From the NCBI GenBank assembly GCA_001028025.1, contig LDAQ01000008.1, positions 1 to 64,000 of the forward strand: DNA of 64,000 nt, written 5' to 3'. The position numbers were made by a program, and so were the translations under genes. Source of the stretch: Faecalicatena fissicatena (GTDB lineage Bacteria > Bacillota > Clostridia > Lachnospirales > Lachnospiraceae). Each line of letters starts with the position of its first letter. The first letter of the stretch is position 1. The notes beneath the pieces are model-generated. The model ran no database searches. It saw only the letters and a program-made list of their open reading frames with translations, and was not told the origin of the DNA. Shown piece after piece: positions 42,386 to 51,142 of this stretch.

Positions 42386-42455
42386 GTTTCTTAGTGCGTG
42401 CTGTGCACACACTTAGAAAATCAGTCGTTCTTCGGGCAAGGCACGAAGAACTTCC
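42386..42455 (+). other. Two hairpins between rpsZ and rpsH
   Basis: CTTAGTGCGTGC pairs with GCACACACTTAG (42390-42417), and GTTCTTCG (42427-42434) with CGAAGAAC (42444-42451). The gap is 145 bases, long for this operon. A similar pair occurs behind rpsH. Confidence 0.5.
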
Positions 42456-42524
42456 TTTATAAACACAATGGATGGATATAAGGGAAAACCATTAACTTCA
42501 AAGAAATAAGGAGGTCAATAATCA

Positions 42525-42926
42525 ATGACTATGAGTGATCCAATCGCAGATATGCTTACAAGAATCCGTAACGCAAATACTGCTAAACATGATACAGTTG
42601 ATGTTCCTGCATCTAAGATGAAGACCGCGATTGCTGAGATTCTGTTGAACGAAGGTTATATTGCAAAATATGACATCGTAGCAGACGGAAACTTCAACAC
42701 AATCCACATCACATTAAAGTATGGTGCAGATAAGAACGAAAAAGTTATTTCAGGTCTGAAGAGAATCTCTAAACCAGGTCTTCGTGTTTACGCTAACAGC
42801 GCAGACATCCCGAAAGTACTGGGTGGACTTGGAACAGCTATCATCTCTACAAATAAAGGTGTAATCACAGACAAAGAAGCAAGAAAACAGGGCGTAGGCG
42901 GCGAGGTACTGTGCTTCGTTTGGTAG
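42525..42926 (+). CDS. rpsH: 30S ribosomal protein S8
   Basis: 133 residues. S8 binds helix 21 of 16S rRNA and in E. coli represses the spc operon. MSDPIADMLTRIRNAN and the end GVGGEVLCFVW are conserved. ATG 42525 has AAGGAGGT nine bases before; the second ATG at 42531 is possible. Confidence 0.97.
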   Translation: MTMSDPIADMLTRIRNANTAKHDTVDVPASKMKTAIAEILLNEGYIAKYDIVADGNFNTIHITLKYGADKNEKVISGLKRISKPGLRVYANSADIPKVLGGLGTAIISTNKGVITDKEARKQGVGGEVLCFVW

Positions 42927-42929
42927 GCA

Positions 42930-43045
42930 CTGGACACTTTACTGATGTATCGCACGGGTAAAGTGAATATGCCGTTCTTTGGCCTTTGGGCGAAGAACTT
43001 TAGAGCAACTGAAAACAGAGAAGCCATAGCAGCTTCTCCGAGAAT
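42930..43045 (+). other. Hairpins between rpsH and rplF
   Basis: CACTTTAC pairs with GTAAAGTG (42935-42966) and GTTCTT with AAGAAC (about 42974-42998), a layout matching the rpsZ-rpsH gap. Short GAAGC/GCTTC stem follows. No T-run; function unknown. Confidence 0.45.
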
Positions 43046-43066
43046 TTAAGTTATAGGAGGTACGGT

Positions 43067-43609
43067 ATGTCACGTATAGGAAGACTGCCAATCGCAGTCC
43101 CGGCAGGTGTAACTGTTGAGATTGCAGAGAACAACGTAGTGACTGTAACAGGTCCTAAAGGAACTCTGAAAAAAGAGCTTCCGGTTGAAATGGAAATCAA
43201 AAAAGAAGGCGAAGAAATTATCGTCACAAGGCCAAGTGATTTAAAGAAAATGAAATCTTTACATGGTCTTACAAGAACACTGGTCAACAACATGGTTGTT
43301 GGTGTAACAGATGGATATCAGAAAGTTCTGGAAATAAACGGTGTTGGTTACAGAGCAGCTAAGTCCGGAAATAAACTGACATTAAGCTTAGGATACTCTC
43401 ATCCAGTTGAGATGATCGACCCGGAAGGTATCGAATCCGTTCTGGAAGGCCAGAACAAAATTACTGTAAAAGGTATCGATAAAGAAAAAGTAGGCCAATA
43501 TGCAGCTGAAATCAGAGATAAGAGAAGACCTGAACCTTACAAGGGCAAAGGTATTAAGTATGCTGATGAAGTGATCAGACGTAAAGTTGGTAAGACTGGT
43601 AAGAAATAA
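43067..43609 (+). CDS. rplF: 50S ribosomal protein L6
   Basis: 180 residues; near the sarcin-ricin loop. MSRIGRLPIAVPAGVTVE start and RRPEPYKGKGIKYADE near the end are standard. AGGAGGT upstream. Confidence 0.98.
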   Translation: MSRIGRLPIAVPAGVTVEIAENNVVTVTGPKGTLKKELPVEMEIKKEGEEIIVTRPSDLKKMKSLHGLTRTLVNNMVVGVTDGYQKVLEINGVGYRAAKSGNKLTLSLGYSHPVEMIDPEGIESVLEGQNKITVKGIDKEKVGQYAAEIRDKRRPEPYKGKGIKYADEVIRRKVGKTGKK

Positions 43610-43626
43610 TTAAGGAGAGTGTGAAA

Positions 43627-43995
43627 ATGGTTGGTAAGAAATCAAGAAGCGAAGTTCGTAGAAAAAAACACATGAAATTACGTAACCGTTTCAGCGGTAC
43701 TGCTGAGAGACCACGTTTAGCTGTGTTTAGAAGTAATAATCATATGTATGCTCAGATTATCGACGATACAGTTGGAAACACTCTGGTTGCAGCTTCCACT
43801 CTTCAGAAAGATGTGAAAGCGGAATTAGAAAAAACCAACAACGTTGAGGCGGCAGCACAGTTAGGTAAAGTGATTGCTGAGAAAGCAAAAGAAAAAGGCA
43901 TCACAGAGGTAGTCTTTGACAGAGGCGGCTTTATATATCAGGGTAAAGTTAAAGCATTAGCAGACGCAGCCAGAGAAGCTGGGCTGAATTTCTAA
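43627..43995 (+). CDS. rplR: 50S ribosomal protein L18
   Basis: 122 residues; binds 5S rRNA with L5. GTAERPRLAVFRSNNHMYAQ and DRGGFIYQGKVKALADAARE are diagnostic. ATG 43627 is nine bases from AAGGAG; the in-frame GTG at 43621 is too close. Confidence 0.97.
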   Translation: MVGKKSRSEVRRKKHMKLRNRFSGTAERPRLAVFRSNNHMYAQIIDDTVGNTLVAASTLQKDVKAELEKTNNVEAAAQLGKVIAEKAKEKGITEVVFDRGGFIYQGKVKALADAAREAGLNF

Positions 43996-44010
43996 GAAGG
44001 GAGAACACAT

Positions 44011-44520
44011 ATGAAACAGGAACGTATTGATGCTAGTCAGATGGAATTAACAGAAAAAGTGGTATCAATCAAACGTGTTACCAAAGTTGTTAAAGGTGGT
44101 CGTAACTTCAGATTCACAGCTTTAGTAGTTGTTGGCGATGGTAAAGGCCATGTTGGTGCAGGTTTAGGAAAAGCTACCGAAATTCCGGAGGCGATCCGCA
44201 AGGGTAAAGAAGATGCAGCAAAGAAATTAATCACTGTTGCTTTGGATGATAATGATAGTGTAACACATGATGTTATCGGAAAATTCGGGAGTGCTTCTGT
44301 ATTACTGAAGAAAGCTCCGGATGGTACAGGTGTTATTGCCGGAGGTCCGGCCCGTGCCGTAATTGAAATGGCAGGAATCAAGAACATCCGTACAAAATCT
44401 TTAGGATCCAATAATAAGCAGAACGTAGTTCTTGCTACTATTGAGGGGCTCAGAGGAGTTAAAACTCCGGAAGAGGTTGCAAAACTTCGCGGCAAATCAG
44501 TAGAAGAGATCGTAGGCTAG
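44011..44520 (+). CDS. rpsE: 30S ribosomal protein S5
   Basis: 169 residues; decoding fidelity and mRNA unwinding at the entry site. KVVKGGRNFRFTALVVVGDG (the spectinomycin-linked loop) and GHVGAGLGKATEIPEAIRKG are intact. GAAGGGAG upstream. Confidence 0.98.
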   Translation: MKQERIDASQMELTEKVVSIKRVTKVVKGGRNFRFTALVVVGDGKGHVGAGLGKATEIPEAIRKGKEDAAKKLITVALDDNDSVTHDVIGKFGSASVLLKKAPDGTGVIAGGPARAVIEMAGIKNIRTKSLGSNNKQNVVLATIEGLRGVKTPEEVAKLRGKSVEEIVG

Positions 44521-44521
44521 T

Positions 44522-44575
44522 AAGACAGCGCTTTGCTCTGTTGTTAAAAAAAACAGAGCTTCGGGCTGTCGTATA
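44522..44575 (+). other. Nested hairpin between rpsE and rpmD
   Basis: GACAGC and GCTGTC form an outer stem, GCTCTGT and ACAGAGC an inner one, with an internal loop GCTTT against TTCGG. It fills the 69-base gap and ends at the rpmD ribosome site. Confidence 0.55.
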
Positions 44576-44589
44576 GGAGGTAAATTATA

Positions 44590-44772
44590 ATGGCAAATTT
44601 AAAAATTACACTGGTAAAGTCTACAATCGGTGCTGTGCCAAAGCATAAAAAAACTGTTGAAGCGCTGGGTCTTAAAAAGCTCAACAAAACAGTAGTACTG
44701 CCGGATAATGCGGCTACCAGAGGTATGGTACAGCAGGTTAGACACTTAGTGAAAGTTGAAGAAGAAGCGTAA
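44590..44772 (+). CDS. rpmD: 50S ribosomal protein L30
   Basis: 60 residues. LKITLVKSTIGAVPKHKKTV and TRGMVQQVRHLVKVEE match bacterial L30. AGGAGGT upstream. Contacts helix 38-39 area of 23S rRNA. Confidence 0.97.
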   Translation: MANLKITLVKSTIGAVPKHKKTVEALGLKKLNKTVVLPDNAATRGMVQQVRHLVKVEEEA

Positions 44773-44799
44773 ATAAAAAAACGATAAGGAGGTAATATC

Positions 44800-45240
44800 A
44801 TGGACTTATCAAATTTGAGACCAGCAGACGGTTCAAAGCAGAGTGATAATTTCAGAAGAGGCCGTGGACACGGTTCTGGAAATGGTAAGACAGCCGGTAA
44901 GGGACACAAAGGTCAGAAAGCTCGTTCAGGAGCACCAAGACCAGGCTTTGAAGGTGGTCAGATGCCTTTATACAGAAGAATACCAAAGAGAGGTTTCACA
45001 TGCAGAAACTCTAAAGAAATTATTGGTATTAACTTAAGTGCTTTAGAAGCATTTGAAGATGGCGCTACAGTTTCCGTAGAGACATTAATTGAGAGCGGTA
45101 TCGTTAAAAATCCAAAAGACGGTGTTAAAATTCTTGGAAATGGAGAGTTAACTAAGAAGCTTACTGTTCAGGCAAATGCATTTAGTGCAAAAGCAGCTGA
45201 AAAAATAGAGGCCCTTGGTGGAAAAGCAGAGGTGATCTAA
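44800..45240 (+). CDS. rplO: 50S ribosomal protein L15
   Basis: 146 residues. The Gly-rich start GRGHGSGNGKTAGKGHKGQK and PKRGFTCRNSKE are standard. Its last base overlaps the secY start. AAGGAGGT upstream. Confidence 0.98.
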   Translation: MDLSNLRPADGSKQSDNFRRGRGHGSGNGKTAGKGHKGQKARSGAPRPGFEGGQMPLYRRIPKRGFTCRNSKEIIGINLSALEAFEDGATVSVETLIESGIVKNPKDGVKILGNGELTKKLTVQANAFSAKAAEKIEALGGKAEVI

Positions 45241-46592
45241 TGCTAGGTACAGTACGGAGAGCATTTCAAATAGAAGATATCCGCAAAAGATTATTCTATA
45301 CCTTTTTAATGCTGGTCGTTGTTAGACTTGGTTCCCAGCTGCCGACGCCTGGTGTGGATCCAACCTATATTCAGGAGTTTTTCGCGAATCAGACCGGTGA
45401 TGCATTCAATTTTTTTGATGCATTCACCGGCGGTTCCTTTACACAGATGTCTGTGTTTGCGCTGAGCATTACACCATACATCACATCTTCCATTATCATG
45501 CAGCTTCTTACGATCGCAATTCCAAAACTGGAAGAGATGCAGAAAGAAGGAGAAGACGGAAGAAAGAAAATTGCAGCGATTACCCGTTATGTCACAGTAG
45601 CTCTCGCATTGATCGAATCCATCGCTATGGCGGTAGGATTTGGACGTCAGGGACTTCTTGTTGAATATAATTTCGTAAATGCTGCTATTGTAGTATGTAC
45701 ACTTACAGCAGGTTCTGCATTCCTGATGTGGATTGGTGAACGTATTACAGAAAAAGGTGTGGGAAATGGAATCTCCATCGTCCTGCTTATTAACATTATT
45801 TCCCGTGTACCGGATGACTTCCTTACACTGTTTGAACAGTTTGTAAAAGGCAAAAGCCTCGCGAAGGGCGGTCTTGCAGCAATCGTGATTCTTGCGGTTC
45901 TGTTGGTAGTTGTCGTGTTTGTTATCATTCTGCAGGGAGGCGAGAGAAAAATCGCAGTCCAGTATTCACAGAAGGTACAGGGAAGAAAGACATATGGCGG
46001 ACAGTCCACACATATCCCGTTAAAAGTAAATACAGCAGGTGTTATCCCGATTATTTTTGCATCTTCACTGATGCAGTTCCCTGTAGTTATCGCGTCCTTT
46101 CTTGGAAAGGGTAACGGTACAGGAATCGGAAGCCAGATCTTGAAAGGGCTGAATTCCAATAACTGGTGTAACCCGGGCAATTTAATTTATTCATGGGGGC
46201 TGATTGTGTATATCGTGCTTACTATATTCTTTGCTTATTTCTATACGTCTATTACATTCAATCCGTTGGAGATAGCAAACAATATGAAAAAGAGCGGCGG
46301 CTTTATTCCGGGTATCCGTCCTGGCAAGCCAACCGTAGAGTACTTACAGAAGATATTGAATTACATTATCTTTATTGGTGCATGCGGACTTGTGATCGTT
46401 CAGGTAATACCGTATTTCTTCAATGGTGTATTCAAGGCCAATGTTTCCTTCGGCGGAACATCCCTGATCATTATTGTAGGTGTCGTATTAGAGACGATCA
46501 AACAGATTGAAGCACAGATGCTTGTACGTAATTACACAGGCTTTTTGAATAATAAAGGAAACTCCATGAAGAACAGTTTCCTCGGTTATTAA
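45240..46592 (+). CDS. secY: Protein translocase channel subunit SecY
   Basis: 450 residues with ten predicted membrane segments. Plug and pore pieces such as GSQLPTPGVDP, ALSITPYITSSIIMQL, KGVGNGISI and QGGERKIAVQYSQ are present. It forms the SecYEG channel. ATG overlaps the rplO stop by one base, so it depends on the spc operon for translation. Confidence 0.97.
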   Translation: MLGTVRRAFQIEDIRKRLFYTFLMLVVVRLGSQLPTPGVDPTYIQEFFANQTGDAFNFFDAFTGGSFTQMSVFALSITPYITSSIIMQLLTIAIPKLEEMQKEGEDGRKKIAAITRYVTVALALIESIAMAVGFGRQGLLVEYNFVNAAIVVCTLTAGSAFLMWIGERITEKGVGNGISIVLLINIISRVPDDFLTLFEQFVKGKSLAKGGLAAIVILAVLLVVVVFVIILQGGERKIAVQYSQKVQGRKTYGGQSTHIPLKVNTAGVIPIIFASSLMQFPVVIASFLGKGNGTGIGSQILKGLNSNNWCNPGNLIYSWGLIVYIVLTIFFAYFYTSITFNPLEIANNMKKSGGFIPGIRPGKPTVEYLQKILNYIIFIGACGLVIVQVIPYFFNGVFKANVSFGGTSLIIIVGVVLETIKQIEAQMLVRNYTGFLNNKGNSMKNSFLGY

Positions 46593-46784
46593 TTCGCGCG
46601 AGTGCAACAAGCCGGATGTGCATGTCTGCATGTATAGATGGCGGCTGTCCTCGGGGATTTCACTGAAACTACTTAGCTCGCCAAGTTTTGTCCTGTGAGG
46701 GATAGAACCGGCGGGTTAATGTGCTATATGGATATATCACCGTCCGGGAATCATATGGCGGTGTAAATATGGAGGAACATGTAT
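46593..46784 (+). other. Gap between secY and adk
   Basis: 192 bases with short inverted repeats (for example CACCG near 46740 and CGGTG near 46757). No T-run terminator and no clear promoter was seen. It may be an internal leader of the adk-infA part. Confidence 0.4.
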
Positions 46785-47429
46785 ATGAAAATTATTATGT
46801 TAGGGGCTCCCGGAGCAGGCAAAGGAACACAGGCTAAGAAGATCGCAGCGAAATATGGAATTCCTCATATTTCCACAGGAGATATCTTCAGGGCGAACAT
46901 CAAGAACGGTACAGAACTGGGACAGAAAGCAAAGACCTATATGGATCAGGGACTTCTTGTTCCGGATGAGCTGGTTGTAGATCTTGTCGTAGACAGGGTA
47001 AATCAGGAAGACTGTGCATCAGGCTATGTTCTGGACGGGTTCCCGAGAACAATCCCGCAGGCAGAAGCTTTGGATAAAGCGCTGGCTGAACTGGACCAGA
47101 AAGTTGACTGCGCCATCAATGTAGAGGTGCCGGATGAGAACATTATCCGTCGTATGTCCGGAAGAAGAGCATGTGTAGACTGCGGCGCTACTTATCATCT
47201 GGAATATGCACCGACCAAAGAAGAAGGAGTCTGTGATAACTGCGGAGGAACCCTGATTCTGAGAGATGATGACAAGCCGGAGACGGTTCAGAAGCGCCTT
47301 GGTGTTTATCACGAGCAGACACAGCCGCTTATCGACTACTATACAACGGCTGGAATTCTCAAAGAGGTAGACGGAACCATCGATATTAATGATGTATTCG
47401 CTGAGATTGTAAAAATCCTTGGAGAATAA
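46785..47429 (+). CDS. adk: Adenylate kinase
   Basis: Interconverts ATP + AMP and 2 ADP. P-loop GAPGAGKGTQ, DGFPRTIPQ and a zinc-binding LID with four Cys (CVDC, CDNC) typical of Gram-positive Adk. ATG 46785 (214 residues) is 8 bases behind GGAGGA; the in-frame ATG at 46779 is too close. The usual map gene does not follow. Confidence 0.97.
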   Translation: MKIIMLGAPGAGKGTQAKKIAAKYGIPHISTGDIFRANIKNGTELGQKAKTYMDQGLLVPDELVVDLVVDRVNQEDCASGYVLDGFPRTIPQAEALDKALAELDQKVDCAINVEVPDENIIRRMSGRRACVDCGATYHLEYAPTKEEGVCDNCGGTLILRDDDKPETVQKRLGVYHEQTQPLIDYYTTAGILKEVDGTIDINDVFAEIVKILGE

Positions 47430-47430
47430 G

Positions 47431-47712
47431 ATGGTATTCGAACCGGGAATGCTTGCAAAATCTAAAGCAGGCAGAGATAAAGGCTGTATATATGTCATAA
47501 TTGATGTCAATGCTGAATATATATATCTGGCGGATGGGGCGTCAAGAACCGTCCGCCGGACAAAACGAAAGAATCAAAAGCATCTGCAGGTAATAAAGAA
47601 GGGATATTGTCCTTCCGCTGCAGATGATGAAGCAATCAGAAATGTTATAAACAGATATTCTCGTTTGGACACGAATGAGAATAGTAAAGTGCCAAACGTG
47701 CAGGAGGATTAA
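47431..47712 (+). CDS. KOW-domain RNA-binding protein
   Basis: 93 residues. MVFEPGMLAKSKAGRDKGCI is a KOW-like start resembling archaeal/eukaryal L14e proteins. It begins one base after the adk stop. The family sits between adk (or map) and infA in Clostridia; function unknown, probably ribosome-related. Confidence 0.85.
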   Translation: MVFEPGMLAKSKAGRDKGCIYVIIDVNAEYIYLADGASRTVRRTKRKNQKHLQVIKKGYCPSAADDEAIRNVINRYSRLDTNENSKVPNVQED

Positions 47713-47714
47713 GT

Positions 47715-47933
47715 ATGTCAAAGACTGACGTAATCGAAATTGAAGGAGTCGTGGTTGAAAAACTGCCAAACGCGATGTTTAAGGTAGAGCTGGAAAACGG
47801 CCATGTTGTACTGGCCCACATCAGCGGAAAACTGCGTATGAATTTTATTAAGATTTTACCAGGTGACAAAGTGACGTTGGAAATGTCTCCATATGACCTG
47901 AGTAAGGGGAGAATTGTCTGGAGAGATAAGTAA
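47715..47933 (+). CDS. infA: Translation initiation factor IF-1
   Basis: 72 residues, an OB-fold protein that occupies the A site of the 30S during initiation. EIEGVVVEKLPNAMFKVELE and the end PYDLSKGRIVWRDK are conserved. CAGGAGG precedes it. Confidence 0.98.
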   Translation: MSKTDVIEIEGVVVEKLPNAMFKVELENGHVVLAHISGKLRMNFIKILPGDKVTLEMSPYDLSKGRIVWRDK

Positions 47934-47940
47934 AAAAGTA

Positions 47941-47970
47941 TTGACTTTGCCTGGAGATTAGTGTTATACT
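47941..47970 (+). promoter_or_regulatory. Internal promoter before rpmJ
   Basis: TTGACT (47941-47946) and TATACT (47965-47970), 18-base spacer. Right behind it, CTGTTTTTGGA pairs with TCCAAAAATAGC (47981-48010), a leader hairpin. Confidence 0.75.
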
Positions 47971-48052
47971 ATGAAATGGCTGTTTTTGGATAGGTGTGTC
48001 CAAAAATAGCTGGCAGCGTATTACCAAGCAAAGGATGGAAGGAGGATTTGAC

Positions 48053-48166
48053 ATGAAGGTTAGATCATCAGTAAAACCAATTTGTGAAAAATGTAAAATC
48101 ATTAAAAGAAAAGGAAGCATCAGAGTAATCTGTGAGAATCCGAAACACAAACAAAGACAGGGCTAA
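48053..48166 (+). CDS. rpmJ: 50S ribosomal protein L36
   Basis: 37 residues: MKVRSSVKPICEKCKIIKRK and then GSIRVICENPKHKQRQG. Cys11, Cys14, Cys27 and His32 form a zinc ribbon (zinc type). GGAGG at 48041-48045 supports the ATG. Standard place between infA and rpsM. Confidence 0.97.
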   Translation: MKVRSSVKPICEKCKIIKRKGSIRVICENPKHKQRQG

Positions 48167-48199
48167 TTACTGATTCAGTAAAGAATGTTGGGATTTGTG

Positions 48200-48318
48200 A
48201 ATTAATTAGGCGGCTGACAGCGCGACACACCAGGAAGTGTGTAGAGCTGTTTAATATACAGTAAGGATACACCACACTGCTGAATCAGCAGTTACCGAAG
48301 GGTTGGTGGTCTTTTGTA
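48200..48318 (+). promoter_or_regulatory. Structured leader with terminator-like hairpin before rpsM
   Basis: AGC-ACACAC pairs with GTGTGT-GCT (48219-48248). Then CCAC...CTGCTG-aat-CAGCAG...GGTGG followed by CTTTTG (48271-48317) looks like an attenuator. It may control rpsM-rpsK-rpsD-rpoA-rplQ; S4-type autoregulation is possible but not shown. Confidence 0.5.
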
Positions 48319-48396
48319 TATTGCTTATAATACCCGGCGATCATTTACGGTTAGATTCCGTGTCGGGAAAGGGCATCCTGCGGCTTAAAGTTGCGG

Positions 48397-48485
48397 AATA
48401 AGGAATACCCAAAGGGCACCCCGTAACACATGCCCTGCGGACGGATCCACAGCAAGCAGCGGAATAAGGTATGCCTGGATGTTTT
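48397..48485 (+). repeat. Dispersed repeat family E, copy 1
   Basis: Contains AATAAGGAATACCCAAAGGG, then GTAACACATGCCCTGCGG, and ends with a second AATAAGGTATGCC. The middle AGGGC/GCCCT forms a hairpin. A second copy is at 54776-54855. It lies in the rpmJ-rpsM gap. Confidence 0.75.
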
Positions 48486-48571
48486 TGGGAGAAGGAAGCA
48501 CCTTTCCGGATGCCAGGAGACATCCCAGTTAGGGACAATATGATAACAGATTTGAAATGGAGGAAAGACAC

Positions 48572-48940
48572 ATGGCTCGTATTGCAGGTGTAGACTTACC
48601 AAGAGACAAACGTGTAGAAATCGGCTTGACTTATATCTATGGAATTGGTAGAACAAGTGCCAGCCGTATCTTGACAGAGGCAGGAGTAAATCCTGACACT
48701 CGTGTCAGAGATCTGACAAGTGAAGAAGTAAAGAAAATCAGTGAAGTGATCGAACAGTCTCAGACTGTAGAAGGTGATCTGAGAAGAGAGATCCAGCTGA
48801 ATATCAAGAGACTGAAAGAAATCGGCTGTTACCGCGGAATCCGTCACAGAAAAGGACTTCCGGTACGTGGACAGAAGACTAAGACGAATGCAAGAACATG
48901 CAAAGGTCCTAAGAGAACTGTAGCTAATAAGAAAAAATAA
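48572..48940 (+). CDS. rpsM: 30S ribosomal protein S13
   Basis: 122 residues; 30S head, contacts tRNA and L5. MARIAGVDLPRDKRVEIGLT and RGLPVRGQ-like KGLPVRGQKTKTNARTCKGP are present. ATG 48572 has GGAGGA seven bases upstream; a longer in-frame form is rejected. Confidence 0.98.
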   Translation: MARIAGVDLPRDKRVEIGLTYIYGIGRTSASRILTEAGVNPDTRVRDLTSEEVKKISEVIEQSQTVEGDLRREIQLNIKRLKEIGCYRGIRHRKGLPVRGQKTKTNARTCKGPKRTVANKKK

Positions 48941-48970
48941 TTAAGAATTCAAGAAAGTAGGTTAGTTTAA

Positions 48971-49366
48971 ATGGCGAAGAAAGTTACCAAAAAAGTGACA
49001 AAGAAACGTGTCAAGAAAAACGTTGAACGAGGACAAGCACACATCCAGTCATCTTTTAATAATACAATCGTAACATTAACAGATGCACAGGGAAATGCTC
49101 TTTCATGGGCAAGTGCAGGCGGTCTGGGATTTAGAGGTTCAAGGAAATCTACTCCATACGCAGCTCAGATGGCAGCTGAAACAGCAGCAAAAGCAGCATT
49201 AGTACATGGTCTTAAAACGGTAGACGTTTTTGTAAAGGGTCCAGGATCAGGAAGAGAAGCAGCAATCCGTGCGCTCCAGGCATGCGGGATTGATGTAACA
49301 AGCATCAAAGACGTAACACCGGTACCACACAACGGATGCCGTCCACCGAAACGCAGAAGAGTCTAG
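48971..49366 (+). CDS. rpsK: 30S ribosomal protein S11
   Basis: 131 residues. GQAHIQSSFNNTIVTLTDAQ and the end PHNGCRPPKRRRV are diagnostic. The Lys-rich N-terminus is typical of Firmicutes. Platform of the 30S. Confidence 0.98.
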   Translation: MAKKVTKKVTKKRVKKNVERGQAHIQSSFNNTIVTLTDAQGNALSWASAGGLGFRGSRKSTPYAAQMAAETAAKAALVHGLKTVDVFVKGPGSGREAAIRALQACGIDVTSIKDVTPVPHNGCRPPKRRRV

Positions 49367-49387
49367 TATATATAGGAGGAAGCTAAA

Positions 49388-49981
49388 ATGGCAGTAAATA
49401 GAGTTGCAGTTCTTAAGAGATGCCGTTCATTAGGGATGGACCCAATCTATTTAGGAATTAATAAAAAGTCTAACAGACAGTTAAAGAGATCTAATAGAAA
49501 AATGAGCGAGTACGGCCTTCAGTTACGCGAGAAGCAGAAAGCTAAATTTATCTATGGTGTATTGGAGAAACCTTTCAGAAACTACTATGCAAAAGCAAAG
49601 AAGATGGAAGGCATGACAGGTGAGAATCTGATGATTCTTCTGGAATCCAGACTTGACAATGTAATGTTCCGTATGGGACTTGCAAGAACCAGAAAAGAAG
49701 CAAGACAAATTGTTGATCACAAGCATGTAATGGTAAACGGCAAGCAGGTAAACATTCCATCTTACCTTGTAAAGGCCGGAGATACAATTGAAATCAAAGA
49801 AAAGCACAAAGGAAGCCAGAGATATAAAGATATTCTGGAAATGACAGGCGGAAATATGATTCCTGACTGGCTGGAAGTAGATGCTGAGAACCTGAAAGCT
49901 ACAGTAAAAGAACTTCCTGCACGTGAGGCAATTGATGTTCCTGTTGATGAGATGCTTATTGTCGAGTTATATTCTAAATAA
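49388..49981 (+). CDS. rpsD: 30S ribosomal protein S4
   Basis: 197 residues; primary 16S rRNA binder with an S4 RNA-binding domain (ESRLDNVMFRMGLARTRKEA). The N-terminus lacks the four-Cys zinc cluster, so this is the zinc-free form. AGGAGGA upstream. Confidence 0.97.
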   Translation: MAVNRVAVLKRCRSLGMDPIYLGINKKSNRQLKRSNRKMSEYGLQLREKQKAKFIYGVLEKPFRNYYAKAKKMEGMTGENLMILLESRLDNVMFRMGLARTRKEARQIVDHKHVMVNGKQVNIPSYLVKAGDTIEIKEKHKGSQRYKDILEMTGGNMIPDWLEVDAENLKATVKELPAREAIDVPVDEMLIVELYSK

Positions 49982-50149
49982 TCCCTGAGTATAGCAAGAT
50001 AGTTGCATCCTTGTCACCTGAGAGTCCGGAAAACCGAATCCAGGGCGGCAGGATGTACTTTGTCGCGTGAGGCTTGGGAAGACCAGCCTTCGCGCGGCAT
50101 AAGCATCGTACCCCTCAACATATTTAAACCCATAAGGAGGGTCTGTGTA
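49982..50149 (+). other. Structured gap before rpoA
   Basis: 168 bases. GTCGCG-AGGCT pairs with AGCCT-GCGCGGC (50071-50107) with small internal loops, and GCATCCT pairs loosely with AGGATG. No terminator. It ends in AAGGAGG for rpoA. Confidence 0.45.
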
Positions 50150-51109
50150 GTGTTTGATTTTAATAAACCAAATATTGAGATTACCGAAATTTCAGAAGAT
50201 AAAAAATATGGAAGATTTGTTGTGGAGCCTCTGGAAAGAGGATATGGAACCACATTGGGCAATTCTCTGAGAAGAATCATGCTTTCTTCCCTTCCGGGAG
50301 CAGCCATCAGTTCTGTTAAAATCGACGGAGTCCTGCACGAATTCAGTTCCATTCCGGGTGTAAAAGAAGATGTAACCGAGATTATCATGAATCTGAAATC
50401 ACTGGCAATCAAGAATACATCAGAATCAGACGAAGTCAAGACCGCATATATCGAATTTGAAGGAGAAGGCGTTGTAACAGGCGCTGATATCCAGGCGGAT
50501 TCCGATATCGAGATTATGAATCCTGATCAGGTCATTGCTACCTTAAGCGGTGGCAAAGACAGCAAGCTGTATATGGAACTTACCATTACAAAAGGCAGAG
50601 GATACGTAAGCGCAGACAAGAATAAAAATGAAGACTTACCGATTGGCGTAATTCCAATTGATTCCATATATACTCCGGTAGAACGTGTGAACCTCACAGT
50701 AGAGAATACACGTGTCGGCCAGATTACTGACTATGACAAACTGACACTGGACGTATGGACAAAAGGAACACTGCTCCCGGACGAGGCTGTCAGCCTTGCT
50801 GCGAAAGTACTCAGCGAGCATCTGAAGCTGTTTATTGACCTTTCAGAAGTTGCTCAGGCTGCGGAAGTCATGATTGAAAAAGAAGATGACGAAAAAGAGA
50901 AAGTACTGGAGATGAGCATTGATGAATTAGAACTCTCCGTGCGTTCATATAACTGTCTGAAGAGAGCCGGCATCAACACCGTTGAGGAACTTACCAACAA
51001 GACACCGGAAGATATGATGAAGGTGCGTAACCTTGGACGTAAATCACTGGAAGAAGTGCTGGCCAAGCTGAAGGAATTAGATCTTGAGCTCAACCAGGGT
51101 GATGAATAA
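50150..51109 (+). CDS. rpoA: DNA-directed RNA polymerase subunit alpha
   Basis: 319 residues. The N-terminal domain (1 to about 230) dimerises and holds beta subunits (EPLERGYGTTLGNSLRRIML); the C-terminal domain (about 250-319) binds UP elements and activators (NCLKRAGINTVEELTNKT). GTG 50150 is nine bases from AAGGAGG; the longer open frame to 50003 crosses the structured gap and is rejected. Confidence 0.97.
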   Translation: MFDFNKPNIEITEISEDKKYGRFVVEPLERGYGTTLGNSLRRIMLSSLPGAAISSVKIDGVLHEFSSIPGVKEDVTEIIMNLKSLAIKNTSESDEVKTAYIEFEGEGVVTGADIQADSDIEIMNPDQVIATLSGGKDSKLYMELTITKGRGYVSADKNKNEDLPIGVIPIDSIYTPVERVNLTVENTRVGQITDYDKLTLDVWTKGTLLPDEAVSLAAKVLSEHLKLFIDLSEVAQAAEVMIEKEDDEKEKVLEMSIDELELSVRSYNCLKRAGINTVEELTNKTPEDMMKVRNLGRKSLEEVLAKLKELDLELNQGDE

Positions 51110-51142
51110 TCACCGTACCATATTGATTATTATTTGAATTAT

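Noticed and set aside
50003..50149. Longer rpoA with 49 extra N-terminal residues
   Set aside because: The extension crosses a structured gap; GTG 50150 has a good ribosome site and the normal N-terminus.
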